The notes: generated from the sequence alone by a model not told the origin. DNA of 64,000 bases from Eriocheir sinensis (GCF_024679095.1 NC_066570.1:11093111-11157110), one strand, 5' to 3'; shown: positions 19,101-40,663, numbered from the stretch's first letter. Program-made: numbers and translations.

Positions 19101-19235
19101 CCCATATAATAAAGCATATGTTTATAAAAATACTGATACAAAAATACACATCGAATAATTAAATTTGTATTAAAATTAATATACAAAATGCGTATAATAA
19201 GGTAAATTTGTATTGAAAAAATATACAACATACAC
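16195..19235 (-). repeat. Satellite block, minus orientation (family A)
   Basis: About 68 monomers. The last 1.2 kb and the junction CAACATACACGTTTACTCAT match 25.5-26.79 kb and 56.3-57.52 kb. Confidence 0.9.
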
Positions 19236-22704
<3,469 letters not shown>

Positions 22705-23535
22705 ACAAAAATGCACATAAAATAAAGTAAATTTGCATAAAAATATATATACAAAACACACATTAAATAATGTAAATGCGTACATAAAATAACCTAAATA
22801 TATATAAAACTATATACAAAAATACACAAAAATAATTAAAATTTGTATGAAAAGAAATATACAAAATACACATAAAATTAGGTAAATTTGTATTGAAATA
22901 CATATACAAAATACACATAAAATAATGTAAATTTGAATGAAAATATATAAACAAATACACTTAAAATAACATAAATTTGTATAAAATATATATAAAAAAT
23001 ACACATTAAATAATGTAAATATGTATAAAAAAATATATACAAAACACAAATAGAATAATATAAGATCGTATCATAATAAATACACAGAATATTAATAAAA
23101 TAATGTAAATTTGTATGAAAATTAAGATGCAAAATACCCATAAAATAACGCATTTTTTTATAAAAATATAAATACCAAGACACACATAAAATATTTGAAT
23201 TTGTATTAAAATAAATATACAAAATGCACATACAATAAGGTAAATTTGTATTGAAATAGATATGCAAAATACATATAAAACCATGTAAATTTTTTTCAAA
23301 ATATATATATGAATACACATAAAATAACGTAGATTTCTATGAAAATAAATATACAAAATACAAAATAATGTAAACTCGTATCAAAATAAATAAACAAAAT
23401 ACTAATAAAAGAATGTGTATTGTATAAATATAAATATACAAAATACAAATAAAATAACGTAAATTTATATAAAACTATATGCAAAAATACAGAAAAGTAA
23501 TTAAATTTGTGTGAAAATAGATATACAAAATACAT
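22705..23535 (-). repeat. Satellite block, minus orientation
   Basis: About 18 monomers. It ends at a fold-back centred on 23,535-23,536, with 14-bp arms ATATACAAAATACA and TGTATTTTGTATAT. Confidence 0.9.
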
Positions 23536-24119
23536 GTGTATTTTGTATATTTATTTTCATACATATTGAAATTATTTTTGTTTATTTTTTATATATTTTC
23601 ATACAAGTTTTCGTTATTTTATGTGTATTTTGTATATTTATTTTTTCTACAAATATACGTTCTTTTATCTGAATTTTGTTTATTGAATTTGAAACGAATT
23701 TACCTTATTTTGTATATCTATTTTCATACAAATTAAAATACTTCTGTGTATTTTTGTATATAGTTTTATATAGATTTACGTTATTTTATGTGTATTTTGT
23801 ATATTTATATTTATACAAATACACATTCTTTTATTGGTATTTTGTATATTTATTTTGATGCGAATTTACATTATTTTGTGTATTTTGTATACATTTTTTT
23901 ATACGTATTTACTTCATTTTATGTGTATTTTGTATATATATTTTTATAGAAATCTACGTTATTTTATGTGTATTCGTATATATATTTTGAAAGAAATTTA
24001 CATTGTTTTATATGTATTTTGCATATCTATTTCAATACAAATTTACCTTATTGTATGTTTTTTTTATATATTTATTTTAATACAAATTTAATTTTTTTAT
24101 GTGTATTTTGGTATATGTG
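23536..24119 (+). repeat. Satellite block, plus orientation
   Basis: About 13 monomers. It contains the aberrant monomer GAATTTTGTTTATTGAATTT near 23,670 that also occurs, inverted, at 38,420 and 52,500. The flip is at GGTATATGTGGTAAGG. Confidence 0.88.
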
Positions 24120-26789
24120 GTAAGGTAAATTTGTAATGAAAGAGATATTAAAAATACATATAAAACAATGTAAATTTGTTTCAAAATATATATACGAATA
24201 CACATAAAATAACGTAGATTTCTATAAAAATATATACAAAATACACATAAAATGAAGTAAATACGTATAAAAAAATGAATACAAAATACACATAAAAATC
24301 GTATCAAAATAAATAAACAAAATACCAGTAAAATAATGTGTATTTGTATAAATATAAATATACAAAATACACAAAAAATATCGTAAATTTGTATAAAACT
24401 ATATACAAAAATACACAGAAGTAATTAAATTTGTTTGAGAATATATATACAAAATACAGCTAAAATAAGCTAAATTTGAATGGAAATGTACATACAAAAT
24501 ACATAAAATAATGTAAATCTGTATCAAAATATTTATACAAATACATATAATAACGTAGATTTGTTTAAAAATATATAAACAAAATACACATTAAGTAATG
24601 TAAATACGTATAAAAAATATGTACAAAATACACATATAATCATGTAATTCGTATCAAAATAAATAAACAAAATAGCAATAAAATAATGTAAATTTGAATG
24701 ATAAAACATATACAAATAACGCAAATTTTTATAAAAATATATGTACAAAAATGCACATAAAATAAAGTAAATTTATATAAAAATATATATACAAAACACA
24801 CACTAAATAATGTAAATGCGTACATATAATAACCTAAATTTGTATAAAACTATATACAAAAATACACAAAAATAATTTAAATTTGTTTGAAAAGAAATAT
24901 ACAAAATACACATAAAATTAGGTAAATTTATATTGAAATACATATACAAAATACACATCAAATAATGTAAATTTGAATGAAAATATATAAACAAATACAC
25001 TTAAAATAACGTAAATTTGTATAAAATATATATGCAAGATACACATTAAATAATGTAAATGTGTATAAAAAAATATATACAAAAAACAAATAGAATAATG
25101 TTAAATCGTATCAAAATAAATACACAGAATATCAATAAAATAATGTAAATTTGTATGAAAATAAAGATGCAAAATTCCCAAAAATTATCGCATTTTCATA
25201 AAAATATATTTACCAAAATACACATAAAATATTTAAATTTGTATTGAAATAAATATACAAAATGCATATACAGTAAGGTAAATTTGTATTGAAAGAGATA
25301 TTCAAAAATACATATAAAACAATGTAAATTTGTTTCAAAATATATATACGAATACACATAAAATAAAGTAGATTTCTATAGAAATATATATACAAAATAT
25401 ATATGAAATTATGTAAATACGTTTAAAATATATATACAAAATACATATCAAATAATGTAAATTCGTGTCAAAATAAATAAACAAAATATCATGAAAAGAA
25501 TGTGTATTTGTATGAAAATAGATAATAGATAATAAATTTGTATAAAATATATATGCAAGATACACATTAAATAATGTAAATATGTATAAAAAGGTATATA
25601 CAAAAAACAAATAGAATAATGTAACATCGTATCAAAATAAATACACCGAATATTAATAAAATAATGTAAATTTGTATGAAAATAAAGATGCAAAATTCCC
25701 ATAAAATAGCGCATTTCTTATAAAAATATATACACCAAAATACACATAAAATATTTAAATTTGCATTGAAATAAATATATAAAATGCACATACAATAAAG
25801 TAAATTTGTATTGAAAGAGATATGCAAAAATACATATAAAACAATGTAAATTTGTTTCAAAATATATATACGAATACAAATAAAAAAACGTAGATTTCTA
25901 TAAAAATATATATACAAAATACACATAAAATTAAGTAAAAACGTATAAAAAACATGTATACAAAATACACATAAAATTATGTAAATTCGTATTAAAATAA
26001 ACAAACAAAATACCAATAAAAGAATGTGTATTTGGATAAATATAAATATACAAAATACACATACAAAATAAACATAAAATAAGGTAAATTTGTAATAAAA
26101 TATATATACAAAATACACATAAAATAATGTAAATTTATATGAAAATATATATACAAATACACATAAAATACCATGAATTTGTATAAAAATATATATTCAA
26201 AATAAATATTAAATAATGTAAAAGCGTATAAAAATATATATACAAAGTACATATAAAATAATGTAAATTCGTATCAATATAAATCAACAAAACACCAATA
26301 AAATAATATATATTTGAATGAAAATAAATTTACAAAATACTCATAACATAACTAAAATTTGTATTAAAATTTATACAAAAATACATAGAAATAATTTGAG
26401 TTTGTATGAAAATAGATATACAAAATACACATAAAACTAGGTAAATTTCTTTTGAAATGTATATACAAAATATCCATAAAATATTGTAAATTTGTGTCAA
26501 AATATATAAACAAATACACATAAAATAACGTAAATTTGTATGAAAAATATATACAAAATACACATAGAATAATGTCAATTTGTATTAAAATGAATGAGCA
26601 GAATATCAATAAAATAATGTAAATTTGTATGAAAATAAAGATGCAAAATACCCAAAAAATAAAGCATATGTTTATAAAAATACAGATACACAAATACACA
26701 TCGAATAATAAAATTTGTATTAAAATTAACATACAAAATGCGTATATAATAAGGTAAATTTGTATTGAAAAAATATGCAACATACACGT
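24120..26789 (-). repeat. Satellite block, minus orientation (family B)
   Basis: About 60 monomers, closely similar in order to 54,300-57,520. It ends at the shared CAACATACACGTTTACTCAT junction. Confidence 0.9.
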
Positions 26790-28250
26790 TTACTCATACA
26801 AATTTATATTATTTTATTGGTATTTTGTTGATTTATTTTGATACAAATTACATGATTATATGTGTATTTTGTACATATTTTTTTATACGTATTTACATTA
26901 TTTAATGTGTATTTTGTTTATATATTTTCATACAAATTTACGTTATTATATGTGTATTTGTATAAATATTTTGATACAAACTTACTTTATTTCATGTATT
27001 TTGTATATATATTTCAATTCAAATTTAGATTATTTTGTGTGCATTTTGTATATATTTTCATACAAATTTAATTACTTCTGTGTATTTTTGTATATAGTTT
27101 TATATAAATTTACGTTATTTTATGTGTATTTTGTATATTTATATTTATACAAATACACATTCTTTTATTGGTATTTTGTTTATTTATTTTGATACGAATT
27201 TACATTATTATATGTGTATTTTGTATACATTTTTTTATATGTATTTACTTCATTTTATGTTTATTTTGTATATATATTTTTATAGAAATCTACGTTATTT
27301 TATGTGTATTCGTATATATATTTTGAAACAAATTTACATTGTTTTATATGTATTTTGCATATCTATTTCAATACAAATTTACCTTATTGTATGTGTTTTT
27401 TGTATATTTATTTTAATACAAATTTAATTTTTTGATGTGAATTTTGGTATATATATTTTTATAAATAAAAAAAAATGCGTTATTTTATGGGTATTTTGCT
27501 TCTTTATTTTCATACAAATTTACATTATTTTATTAATATTCTGTGTATTTATTTTGATACGATTTTACATTATTCTATTTGTGTTTTGTACATATTTTTT
27601 TATACAAATTTACGTTATTTTAAGTGTATTTGTTTATGTCTTTTCATTCAAATTTACATTATTTTATGTGTATTTTGTATATGTATTTCAATACAAATTT
27701 ATCTAATTTTATGGGTATTTTGTATATTTATTTTCATACAAATTTAAAATATTTTTGTGTATTTTTGTATATAGTTTGATACAAATTTAGGTTATTTTAT
27801 GTGTATTTTGTATATCTATTTTCATACAAATACACATTCTTTTATTGATATTTTGTTTATTTATTTTGTCGCGAATTTACATTATTTAATGTGTATTTTG
27901 TATATATATTTTTATACGTATTTACATCATTTCATGTGTATTTTGTATAGTTTTAAACAAATTTATACTATTTAATGTGTATTTTGTATATATATATTTA
28001 TACAAATACACATTCTTTTATTGGTATTTTGTTTATTTATTTTGATACTAATTTGCATTATTTTATGTGTATTTTGTATACATTTTTTATATGTATTTAC
28101 TTAATTTTATGTGTATTTTGTATATATATATTTTTTTAGAAATCTACCTTATTTCATGTGTATTCGTATATATATTTTGAAATAAGTTTACATTGTTTAT
28201 ATGTATTTTGCATATCTATTTTTGTGTATTCTGTATTTATTTTTGTTATG
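26790..28250 (+). repeat. Satellite block, plus orientation (family B continued)
   Basis: About 32 monomers that match 57,521-58,690 in the same order and orientation. Confidence 0.9.
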
Positions 28251-29196
28251 CATAGAATAATGTAAAATCGTATCAAAATAAGTACACAGAATATCAATAA
28301 AATAATTTAAATTTGTATGAAAAAAAAGATGCAAAATACCCATAAGATAAAGCATATTTTTTTTTGAAAATACATATACAAAAATACACAGAATAATTAA
28401 ATTTGTATTAAAATTAATATACAAAATGCACACATACAATAAGGTAAATTTGTATTGAAAAAAAAAACGCAAAATAAAAATAAAACAGTGTAAATTTGTT
28501 TCAAAATATATATACGAATACACATAAAATAACGTAGATTTCTATAGAAATATATATACAAAATACACATGAAATGATGTAAATACGTATAAATATATAT
28601 ATATAAAATACATATTAAGTAATGTAAATTCGTGTCAAAATAAATAAACAAAATATCATGAAAAGAATGTGTATTTGTATGAAAATAAATAATAGATAAT
28701 AAATTTGTATGAAATATATATGCAAGATACACATTAAATAATGTAAATATGTATAAAAAAAATATACAAAAACAAATAGAATAATGTAAGATCGCATCAA
28801 AATAAATACACCGAATATTAAAAATGATGTAAATTTGTATGAAAATAAAGATGCAAAATTCCCATCAAATAGCGCATTTCTTATAAAAATATATATACCA
28901 AAATACACATAAAATATTTAAATTTTTATTGAAATAAATATACAAAATGCACATACAATAAGGTAAACTTCTATTGAAAGAGATATGCAAAAATACATAT
29001 AAAACAATGTAGATTTTTTTCAAAATATATATACGAATACACATAAAATAACGTAGATTTCTATAAAAATATATATACAAAATACACATAAAATTAGGTA
29101 AATACGTATAAAAAAATGTAAACAAAATACTCATAAAATAATATAAATTCGAAACAAAATAAATAAACAAAATACCAATAAAAGAAAGTGTATTTG
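28251..29196 (-). repeat. Satellite block, minus orientation
   Basis: About 21 monomers. The entry junction TTTTTGTTATGCATAGAATA recurs at 41,765 with one base changed (ATCC for ATGC). Confidence 0.88.
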
Positions 29197-30920
29197 TTCT
29201 GTGTATTTTTGTATATAGTTTTATACAAATTTACGATATTTTTTGTGTATTTTGTATATTTATATTTATACAAATACACATTCTTTTACTGGTATTTTGT
29301 TTATGTATTTTGATACGATTTTTATGTGTTTTTTGTATTCATTTTTTTATACGTATTTACTTCATTTTATGTGTATTTTGTATATATTTTTATAGAAATC
29401 AACGTTATTTTATGTGTATTCGTATATATATTTTGAAACAAATTTACATTGTTTTATATGTATTTTGCATATCTATTTCAATACAAATTTACCTTACAGT
29501 CTGTGCATTTTTTATATCTATTTTAATACAAATTTTTATATTTTATGTGTATTTTGGTATATATATTTTTATAAAAAATGCGTTATTTTATGACTATTTT
29601 GAATCTTTATTTTCATACAAATTTACATTATTTAATTAATATTCTGTGTATTTATTTTGATACGATTTTACATTATTCTATTTGTGTTTTGTATATATTT
29701 TTTTATACATATTTACATTATTTAATTAGTATTTTGTATATATATTTGATACAAATTTACGTTATTTTAAGTGTATATGTTTATATATTTTCATTCAAAT
29801 TTCCATTATTTTATGTGTATTTTGTATATGTATTTCAATACAAATTTACCTAATTTTATGTGTATTTTGTATATTTATTTTCATACAAATTTACATTATT
29901 TTTGTGTATTTTTGTATATAGTTTTATACAAACTTAGGTTATTTTATGAGTATTTTGTATATCTATTTTCATACAAATACACATTCTTTTATTGATATTT
30001 TGTTTATTTATTTTGACGAGAATTTAAACTATTTAATGTGTATTTTGTATATATATTTTTATACGTATTTACATCATTTCATGTGTATTTTGTATATATA
30101 TTTCTATAGAAATCTACGATATATTATGTGTATTCGTATATAGATTTTTAAACAAATTTACACTTTTATGTGTATTTTGCATATTTTTTCAATACAAATT
30201 TACCTTATTGTATATGCATTTTGTATATTAATTTTAATACAAATTTAATTATTCTATGTGTATTTTTGTATATGTATTTTTATAAAAATATGCTTTATTT
30301 TATGGGTATTTTGCATCTTTATTTTCATACAAATTTACGTTATTTTATTGATATTCTGCTCATTCATTTTCATACGATTTGATATTATTCTATGTGTATT
30401 TTGTATATATTTTTCATACAAATTTACGTTATTTTATGTGTATTTGTTTATATATTTTGACACAAATTTACAATATTTTATGGGTATTGTGTATATATAT
30501 TTCAAAAGAAGTTTACCTAGTTTTATGTGTATTTTGAATATCTATTTTCATACAAACTCAAATTATTTATATGTATTTTTGTATATATTTCAATACAAAT
30601 TATAGTTATGTTATGTGTATTTTGTAAATCTATTTTCATTCAAATATATATTATTTTATTAATATTTTGTTGATTTATATTGATACGAATTTACTTTATT
30701 TTATATGTACTTTTTATATATATTTTTATACGCATTTACATTATTTAATATTTATTTTGAATATATAATTTTATACAAATTCATGGTATTTTGTGTGTAT
30801 TTGTATATATATTTTCATATAAATTTACATTATTTTATGTGTATTTTGTACATATATTTCATTACAAATTTACCTTATTTTATGTTTATTTTGTATGTGT
30901 ATTTTGTACATAAAGAATAT
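29197..30920 (+). repeat. Satellite block, plus orientation
   Basis: About 38 monomers. The first 1.1 kb correspond to 3,700-4,750 without the TA expansion. Confidence 0.9.
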
Positions 30921-31628
30921 TTTTATAAAAATACATATAGAAAAATCCACAAGGAATAATTAAATTTGTATTAAAATTAATATACAAAATGCATATACAA
31001 TAAATTTAAATTTGATTATATTGAATGAAATAAATATACAAAATAAACATAAAATAAGGTAAATTTGTAATAAAATATATGTAAGAATACACATAAAATA
31101 ATATAAATTTTTATGAAAATATATATACAAATACACATAAAATAACATGAATTTGTATAAAATTTGTTTCAAAATATATACGAATACACACAATAAAATA
31201 ACGTAAATTTTTATGAAAATGTATATATAAAATACATATAAAATAGTTTAAATACGTAGAAAAATATATATACAAAATACACATAAAATAATGTAAATTC
31301 GTAAAAAATTAAATACACAAAATTCCAATAAAAGAATGTATATTTGTAGGAAAATATATATAAAAAACAAATAAAATAACTAAAATTTGTATAAAAATAT
31401 ATACAAAAATACACAAAAATAATTTAAATTTGTTTGAAAATAGATATGCAAAATACACATAAAGTTAGGCAAATTTGTATTGAAATACATATACAAAACT
31501 CACATAAAATAATGTAAATTTGTATGAAAATATATAAAATACATATAAAATAACGTAAATTTGAATAAAATATATATACAAAATATACATTAAATATTTT
31601 AAATATGTATAAAAATATATTATATTAT
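30921..31628 (-). repeat. Satellite block, minus orientation
   Basis: About 15 monomers. The right end repeats the 6,079-6,112 near-palindromic switch. Confidence 0.9.
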
Positions 31629-33242
31629 ATATATTTTTATTGATATTTGCGTTATTTATGTGTATTTTGTATATGTTTTCTCATAGAAATTTACATTATT
31701 TTATTGGTATTTTGTCTATTTATTTTGATACGAATTACATGATTATTTGTGTATTTTGTACATTTTTTTATACGTATTTACATTATTTAATGTGTATTTT
31801 GTTTATATATGTTTATGCAAATTTACGTTATTATATGTGTATTTGTATAAGTATTTTGATACAAATTTACATTATTTTATGTATTTTGTATATATATTTC
31901 AATTCAAATTTTGCTTATTTTATGTGTATTTTGTATATCTATTTATTTTAATACAAAATCAAATATTTTATGTTTTTCCGTATATATATTTTTATAAAAA
32001 ATGCGTTATTTTATGGGTATTTTGCATCTTAATTTTCATACAAATTTACATTATTTTATTAATATTTTCTGTATTTATTTTGATACGATTTTACATTATT
32101 TTATTTGTGTTTTGTATATATTTTTTTATACATATTTACATTATTTAATGTGTTTTTTGTATATATATTTGATACAAATTTACGTTATTTTAGGTCTATA
32201 TGTTTATATATTTTCATTCAAATTTACATTATTTTATGTGTATTTTGTATATGTATTTCAATACAAATTTACCTAATTTTATATGTTTTTTGTATATTTA
32301 TTTTCATACAAGTTTAAATTATATAGTTTTATACAAATTTAGGTTATTTTATGTGTATTTTGTATATCTATTTTCATACAAATACACATTCTTTTCATGA
32401 TTTTTTGTTTATTTATTTTGACACGAATTAACATTATTTAATGTGTATTTTGTATATATATTTTTATACGTATTTACATTATTTCAAGTGTATTTTGTAT
32501 ATATATTTCTATAGAAATCTGCGTTATTTTATGTGTATTCGTATATATATTTTGAAACAAATTTACATTGTTTTATGTGTATTTTGCATATTTTTTTAAT
32601 ACAAATTTACCTTATTGTATGTGCATTTTGTATATTAATTTTAATACAACTTTAATTAATCTATGTGTATTTTTGTATATGTATTTTTATAAAAATATGC
32701 TTTATTTTATGGGTATTTTGCATCTTTATTTTCATACAAATTTACATTATTTTATTGATATTCTGTGTATTTATTTTGATATAATTTTACATTATTCTAT
32801 GTGTATAATCTATATATATTTTATATAAAATGTATTTGTTTTCATTTCATACAAATCTACATTATTTTATGTGTTTTTTGTACATGTATTTAAATACAAA
32901 TTTAACTAGTTATATGTGTATTTTGTATATCTATTTTGTATGTATATTTTCATAGAAATTTACTCTATTTTATGAGTATTCGTATATATATTTTGATACA
33001 AATTTACATTATTAATGTGTATTTTGCATATCTATTTCAATACAAATTTACTTTATTGTACGTGCATTTTGTATATTTATTTTAATACAAATTTAATTAT
33101 TTTATATGTATTTTTGTATATATATTTTTATGCAAATATGCGTTATTATATGGATATTTTGCATCTTTATTTTCATACAAATTTACATTATTTTATTGAT
33201 ATTCTCTTTATTTATTTTGATACGATTTAACATTATTCTATG

Positions 33243-33247
<5 letters not shown>

Positions 33248-33315
<68 letters not shown>

Positions 33316-33323
33316 TATATATA

Positions 33324-33370
<47 letters not shown>
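33248..33370. repeat. Interrupted (TA)n microsatellite
   Basis: Two TA runs are separated by AAATATATATATATATTTTT at 33,311-33,330. The interruption looks like remains of the native monomer between two expanding seeds. Confidence 0.95.
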
Positions 33371-33373
<3 letters not shown>

Positions 33374-34957
33374 CATTATTTAATGTTCATTTTGTATATA
33401 TATTTTATCAAAATTTACATTATTTTATGTGTATTTGTTTATATATTTTCATACATATTTACATTATTTTATGTGTTTTTTTTATATATTTTTCTACGTA
33501 TTTAAATTATTTTGTGTATTTTGTATATACATTTTCATAAAAAAATTACGTTATTTTATTGTGTGTATAAGTATATATTTTGATACAAATTTTATACAAA
33601 TTCATGTTATTTAATGTGTATTTGTATATATATTTTCATACAAATTTTATATTATTTTATGTGTATTTTTTCATATATTTCATTACAAATTTTCCTTATT
33701 TTATGTTTATTTTGTATATTTATTTTATTCAATTTTAAATTATTTTATGTGTATATTTGTATTTGTATTTAGGTTATTTTATGTGTATTTTGTATATATA
33801 TTTTCATCCAAAATTACATTATTTTATTGGTATTTCTTAATCTAATTCGATACGAATTTAGATTATTTCATAGGCATTTTGTATACATATTTTTATACTC
33901 ATTTACATTATCTAATGTGTGTTTTGTATATATATTTTTATGCAAATTTATTTAATGTTCATTTTTGTACATATATTTTTATAGAAATTTGCGTTATTTT
34001 ATGTATATAGTTTTATATAAATTTACGTTATTTTATGTGCATTTTGTATATTTATATTTATACAAATACACATTCTTTTATTGGTATATTGTTTATTTAC
34101 ATTTATACGAATTTACATTATTTTATGTGTATTTTGTATACATTTTTTATACGTATTTACTTAATTTTATGTGTTTTTTGTATATGTATTTTTATAGAAA
34201 TCTACGTTATTTTATGTGTATTCGTATATATATTTTGAAACAAATTTACATTATTTTATATGTATTTTGCATATCTATTTCAATACAAATTTACCTTATT
34301 GTATGTGCATTTTGTATATTTATTTTAAAACAAGTTCAAATATTTTATATGTATTTTGGTATCAATAATTTTATAAAATATGCGTTATTTTATAGGTATT
34401 TTGCATCTTAATTTTCATTTTATATGTACTTTGTATATATATTTTTATACGCTCTTACATTATTTAATATTTATTTTGAATATATATTTTTATACAAATT
34501 CATGGTATTTTATGTGTATTTGTATATATATTTTCATATAAATTTACTTTATTGTATGTGTATTTTGTACATATATTTTATTACAATCTACCTTATTTTA
34601 TGTTTATTTTGTATGTGTATTTTGTATATTTATATTTATCCAAATACACATTCTTTTATTGGTATTTTGATTATTTATTTTAATTCGAATTTACATTATT
34701 TTATGTGTATTTTGTATACATTTTTTTATACGTATTTACTTAATTTTATATGTATTTTGTATATATATTTTTATAGAAATCAACGTTTTTTTATTTGTAT
34801 TCGTATATATATTTTGAAACAAATTTACATTGTTTTATATGTATTTTTGCATATCTCTTTCAATACAAATTTACCTTATTGTATGTGCATTTTGTATATT
34901 TATTTCAATACAAATTTAAAAATTTTATGTGTATTTTGGTATATATATTTTTATAAG

Positions 34958-37038
34958 AAATGCGCTATTTTATGGGAATTTTGCATCTTTATTTTCATAC
35001 AAATTTACATTATTTTATTAATATTCGGTGTATTTATTTTGATACGATTTTACATTATTCTATTTATTTTTTGTATATATTTTTTTATACATATTTACAT
35101 TATTTAATGTGTATCTTGCATATATATTTTATACAAATTTATTATCTATTATCTATTTTCATACAAATACACATTCTTTTCATGATATTTTGTTTATTTA
35201 TTTTGACACGAATTTACATTATTTGATATGTATTTTGTATATATATTTTTATACGTATTTACATAATTTCATATGTATTTTGTAAATATATTTCTAGAGA
35301 AATCTACTTTATTTTATGTGTATTCGTATATATATTTTGAAACAAATTTACATTGTTTTATATGTATTTTTGAATATCTCTTTTAAATACAAATTTACCT
35401 TACTGTATATGCATTTTGTATATTTATTTCAATACAAATTTAAATATTTTCTGTGTATTTTGGTATATATATTTTTATAAAAAATGCGATAATTTTTGGG
35501 AATTTTGCATCTTTATTTTCATACAAATTTACATTATTTTATTGATATTCTGTGTATTTATTTTGATACGATTTTACATTATTCTATTTGTTTTTTGTAT
35601 ATATTTTTTTTATACACATTTACATTATTTAATGTGTATCATGCATATATATTTTATTCAAATTTACGTTATTTTAAGTGTATTTGTTTATATATTTTCA
35701 TTCAAATTTACATTTATTTTAATTAGAAATTACATTATTTTATGTGTATTTTGTATACATTTTTTTATACGTATTTACTTAATTTTATGTGTATTTTGTA
35801 TATATATTTTTATAGAAATCTACGTTTTTTTATTTGTATTCGTATATATATTTTGAAACAAATTGACATTGTTTTATATGTATTATTGCATATCTCTTTC
35901 AATACAAATTTACCTTATTGTATGTGCATTTTGTATATTTATTTCAATGCAAATTTAAATATTTTATGTGTATTTTGGTATATATATTTTTATAAGAAAT
36001 GCGCTATTTTATGGGAATTTTGCATCTTTATTTTCATACAAATTTACATTATTTTATTAATATTCGGTGTATTTATTTTGATACGATGTTACATTATTCT
36101 ATTTGTTTTTTGTATATACTTTTTTATACATATTTACATTATTAAATTTTAATGTGTATCTTGCATATATATTTTATACAAATTTATTATCTATTATCTA
36201 TTTTCATACAAATACACATTCTTTTCATGATATTTTGTTTATTTATTTTGCCACGAATTTACATTATTTGATATGTATTTTCTATATATATTTTTATACG
36301 TATTTACATAATTTCATATGTATTTTGTATATATAATTCTATAGAAATCTAGTTTATTTTATGTGTATTCGTATATATATTTTGAAACAAATTTACATTG
36401 TTTTATATGTATTTTTGAATATCTCTTTTAATACAAATTTACCTTACTGTATATGCATTTTGTATATTTATTTCAATACAAATTTAAATATTTTATGTGT
36501 ATTTTGGTATATATATTTTTATAAAAAATGCGATAATTTTTGGGAATTTTGCATCTTTATTTTCATACAAATTTACATTATTTTATTGATATTCTGTGTA
36601 TTTATTTTGATACGATTTTACATTATTCTATTTGTTTTTTGTATATTTTTTTATACACATTTACATTATTTAATGTGTATCTTGCATATATATTTTATAC
36701 AAATTTACGTTATTTTAAGTGTATTTGTTTATATATTTTCATTCAAATTTACATTTATTTTAATTAGAAATTACATTATTTTATTTGTATTTTGTATACA
36801 TTTTTTTATACGTATTTACTTAATTTTATGTGTATTTTGTATATATATTTTTATAGAAATCTACGTTTTTTTATTTGTATTCGTATATATATTTTGAAAC
36901 AAATATACATTGTTTTATATGTATTTTTGCATATCTCTTTCAATACAAATTTACCTTATTGTATGTGCATTTTGTATATTTATTTCAATGCAAATTTGAA
37001 TATTTTATGTGTATTTTGGTATATATATTTTTATAAGA
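34958..37038 (+). repeat. Tandem 1.04-kb higher-order unit, two copies
   Basis: The words AAATGCGCTATTTTATGGGA occur at 34,958, 35,997 and 37,039 with equal spacing. The rare word TTTATTTTAATTAGAAATTA also recurs, at about 35,712 and 36,753. Both copies contain the same contracted monomer near that word, so they derive from one duplication. Confidence 0.85.
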
Positions 37039-37908
37039 AATGCGCTATTTTATGGGAATTTTGCATTTTTTATACACATTTACATTATTTAATGTGTATC
37101 TTGCATATATATTTTATACAAATTTACGATATTTTAAGTGTATTTGTTTATATATTTTCATTCAAATTTACATTATTTGATGTGTATTTTGTTTATGTAT
37201 TTCAATACAAATTTACCTAATTTTATGTGTATTTTGTATATTTCTTTTCAAACAAATTTAAATTATTTTTGTGTATTTTTGTATATAGTTTAATACAAAT
37301 TTAGTTTATTTTATGTACGCATTTACATTATTTAGTGTGTGTTTTGTATATATATATTTTTGCAAATTTACTTTATTTTATGTGCATTTTTGTACATATA
37401 TTTTTATAGAAATTTGCGTTATTTGTGTATGTTTTCTCATACAAATTTACATTATTTTATTGCTATTTTGTTTATTTATTTTGATACGAATTACATGATT
37501 ATATGTGTATTTTGTACATATTTTTTATACGTATTTACATTACTTAATGTGTATTTTGTTTATATATTTTTAAACAATTCTACGTTATTATATGTATTTG
37601 TATAAATATTTTGATACAGATTTACATTATTTTATGTATTTTGTATGTACATTTCAATTCAAATTTAGCTTATTTTAGCTGTATTTTGTATATATATTTT
37701 CATACAAATTTAATTACTTCTGTGTATTTTTGTATATAGTTTTATACAAATTTACGATATTTTATGTGTATTTTGTATATTTATATTTATACAAATACAC
37801 ATTCTTTTACTGGTATTTTGTTCATTTATTTTGATACGATTTTTATGTATATTTTGTATTCATTTTTTTTATACGTATTTACTTCATTTTATGTGTATTT
37901 TGAATATT

Positions 37909-38573
37909 AATAAAATAATGTAAATTTGTATGAAAATAAAAAAGGCAAAATACACATAAAATAACGCATTTTTTTTTTTTATAAAAATATATATACCAAA
38001 ATACACATAAAAAAATTAAATTTGAATTAAAATAAATATATAAAAAACACATACAATAAGGTAAATTTGTATTGAAATAGACATGCAAAATACATATAAA
38101 ACAATGTAAATTTGTTTCAAAATATATATACGAATACACATAAAATAACGTAGATTTCTATAAAAATATGTATACAAAATACACATAAAATGAAGTAAAT
38201 ACGTATAAAAAAATGTACACAAAATACACATAAAATAATGTAAATTCGTATCAAAATAAATATACAAAATACCAATAAAAGAATGTGTATTTGTATAAAT
38301 ATAAATATACAAAATACACATAAAATAACGTAAATTTATATAAAACTATATACAAAAATACAAAGAAGTATTTTAATTTGTATGAAAATAGATATACAAA
38401 ATAAGGTAAATTCTTTTGAAATTCAATAAACAAAATTCAGATAAAAGAACGTATATTTGTAGAAAAATAAATATACAAAATACACATAAAATAACGAAAA
38501 TTTGTATGAAAATATATAAAAAAATAAACAAAAATAATTTCAATTTGTATGAAAATAAATATACAAAATACAC
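37909..38573 (-). repeat. Satellite block, minus orientation
   Basis: About 15 monomers. It matches 51,940-52,660 in the same orientation, including the odd AGGTAAATTC monomer near 38,403. It ends in the fold-back ATACAAAATACA-CA-TGTATTTTGTAT (split here; centre 38,573-38,574). Confidence 0.9.

Positions 38574-40663
<2,090 letters not shown>

Larger units (their letters stand above)
31629..37908 (+). repeat. Satellite block, plus orientation
   Basis: About 135 monomers plus the TA tract at 33,248. 31,629-32,510 copies 6,097-6,985. 34,958-37,038 is two tandem copies of a 1.04-kb unit. 34.4-37.9 kb is an inverted relative of 54.0-57.0 kb. Confidence 0.9.
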
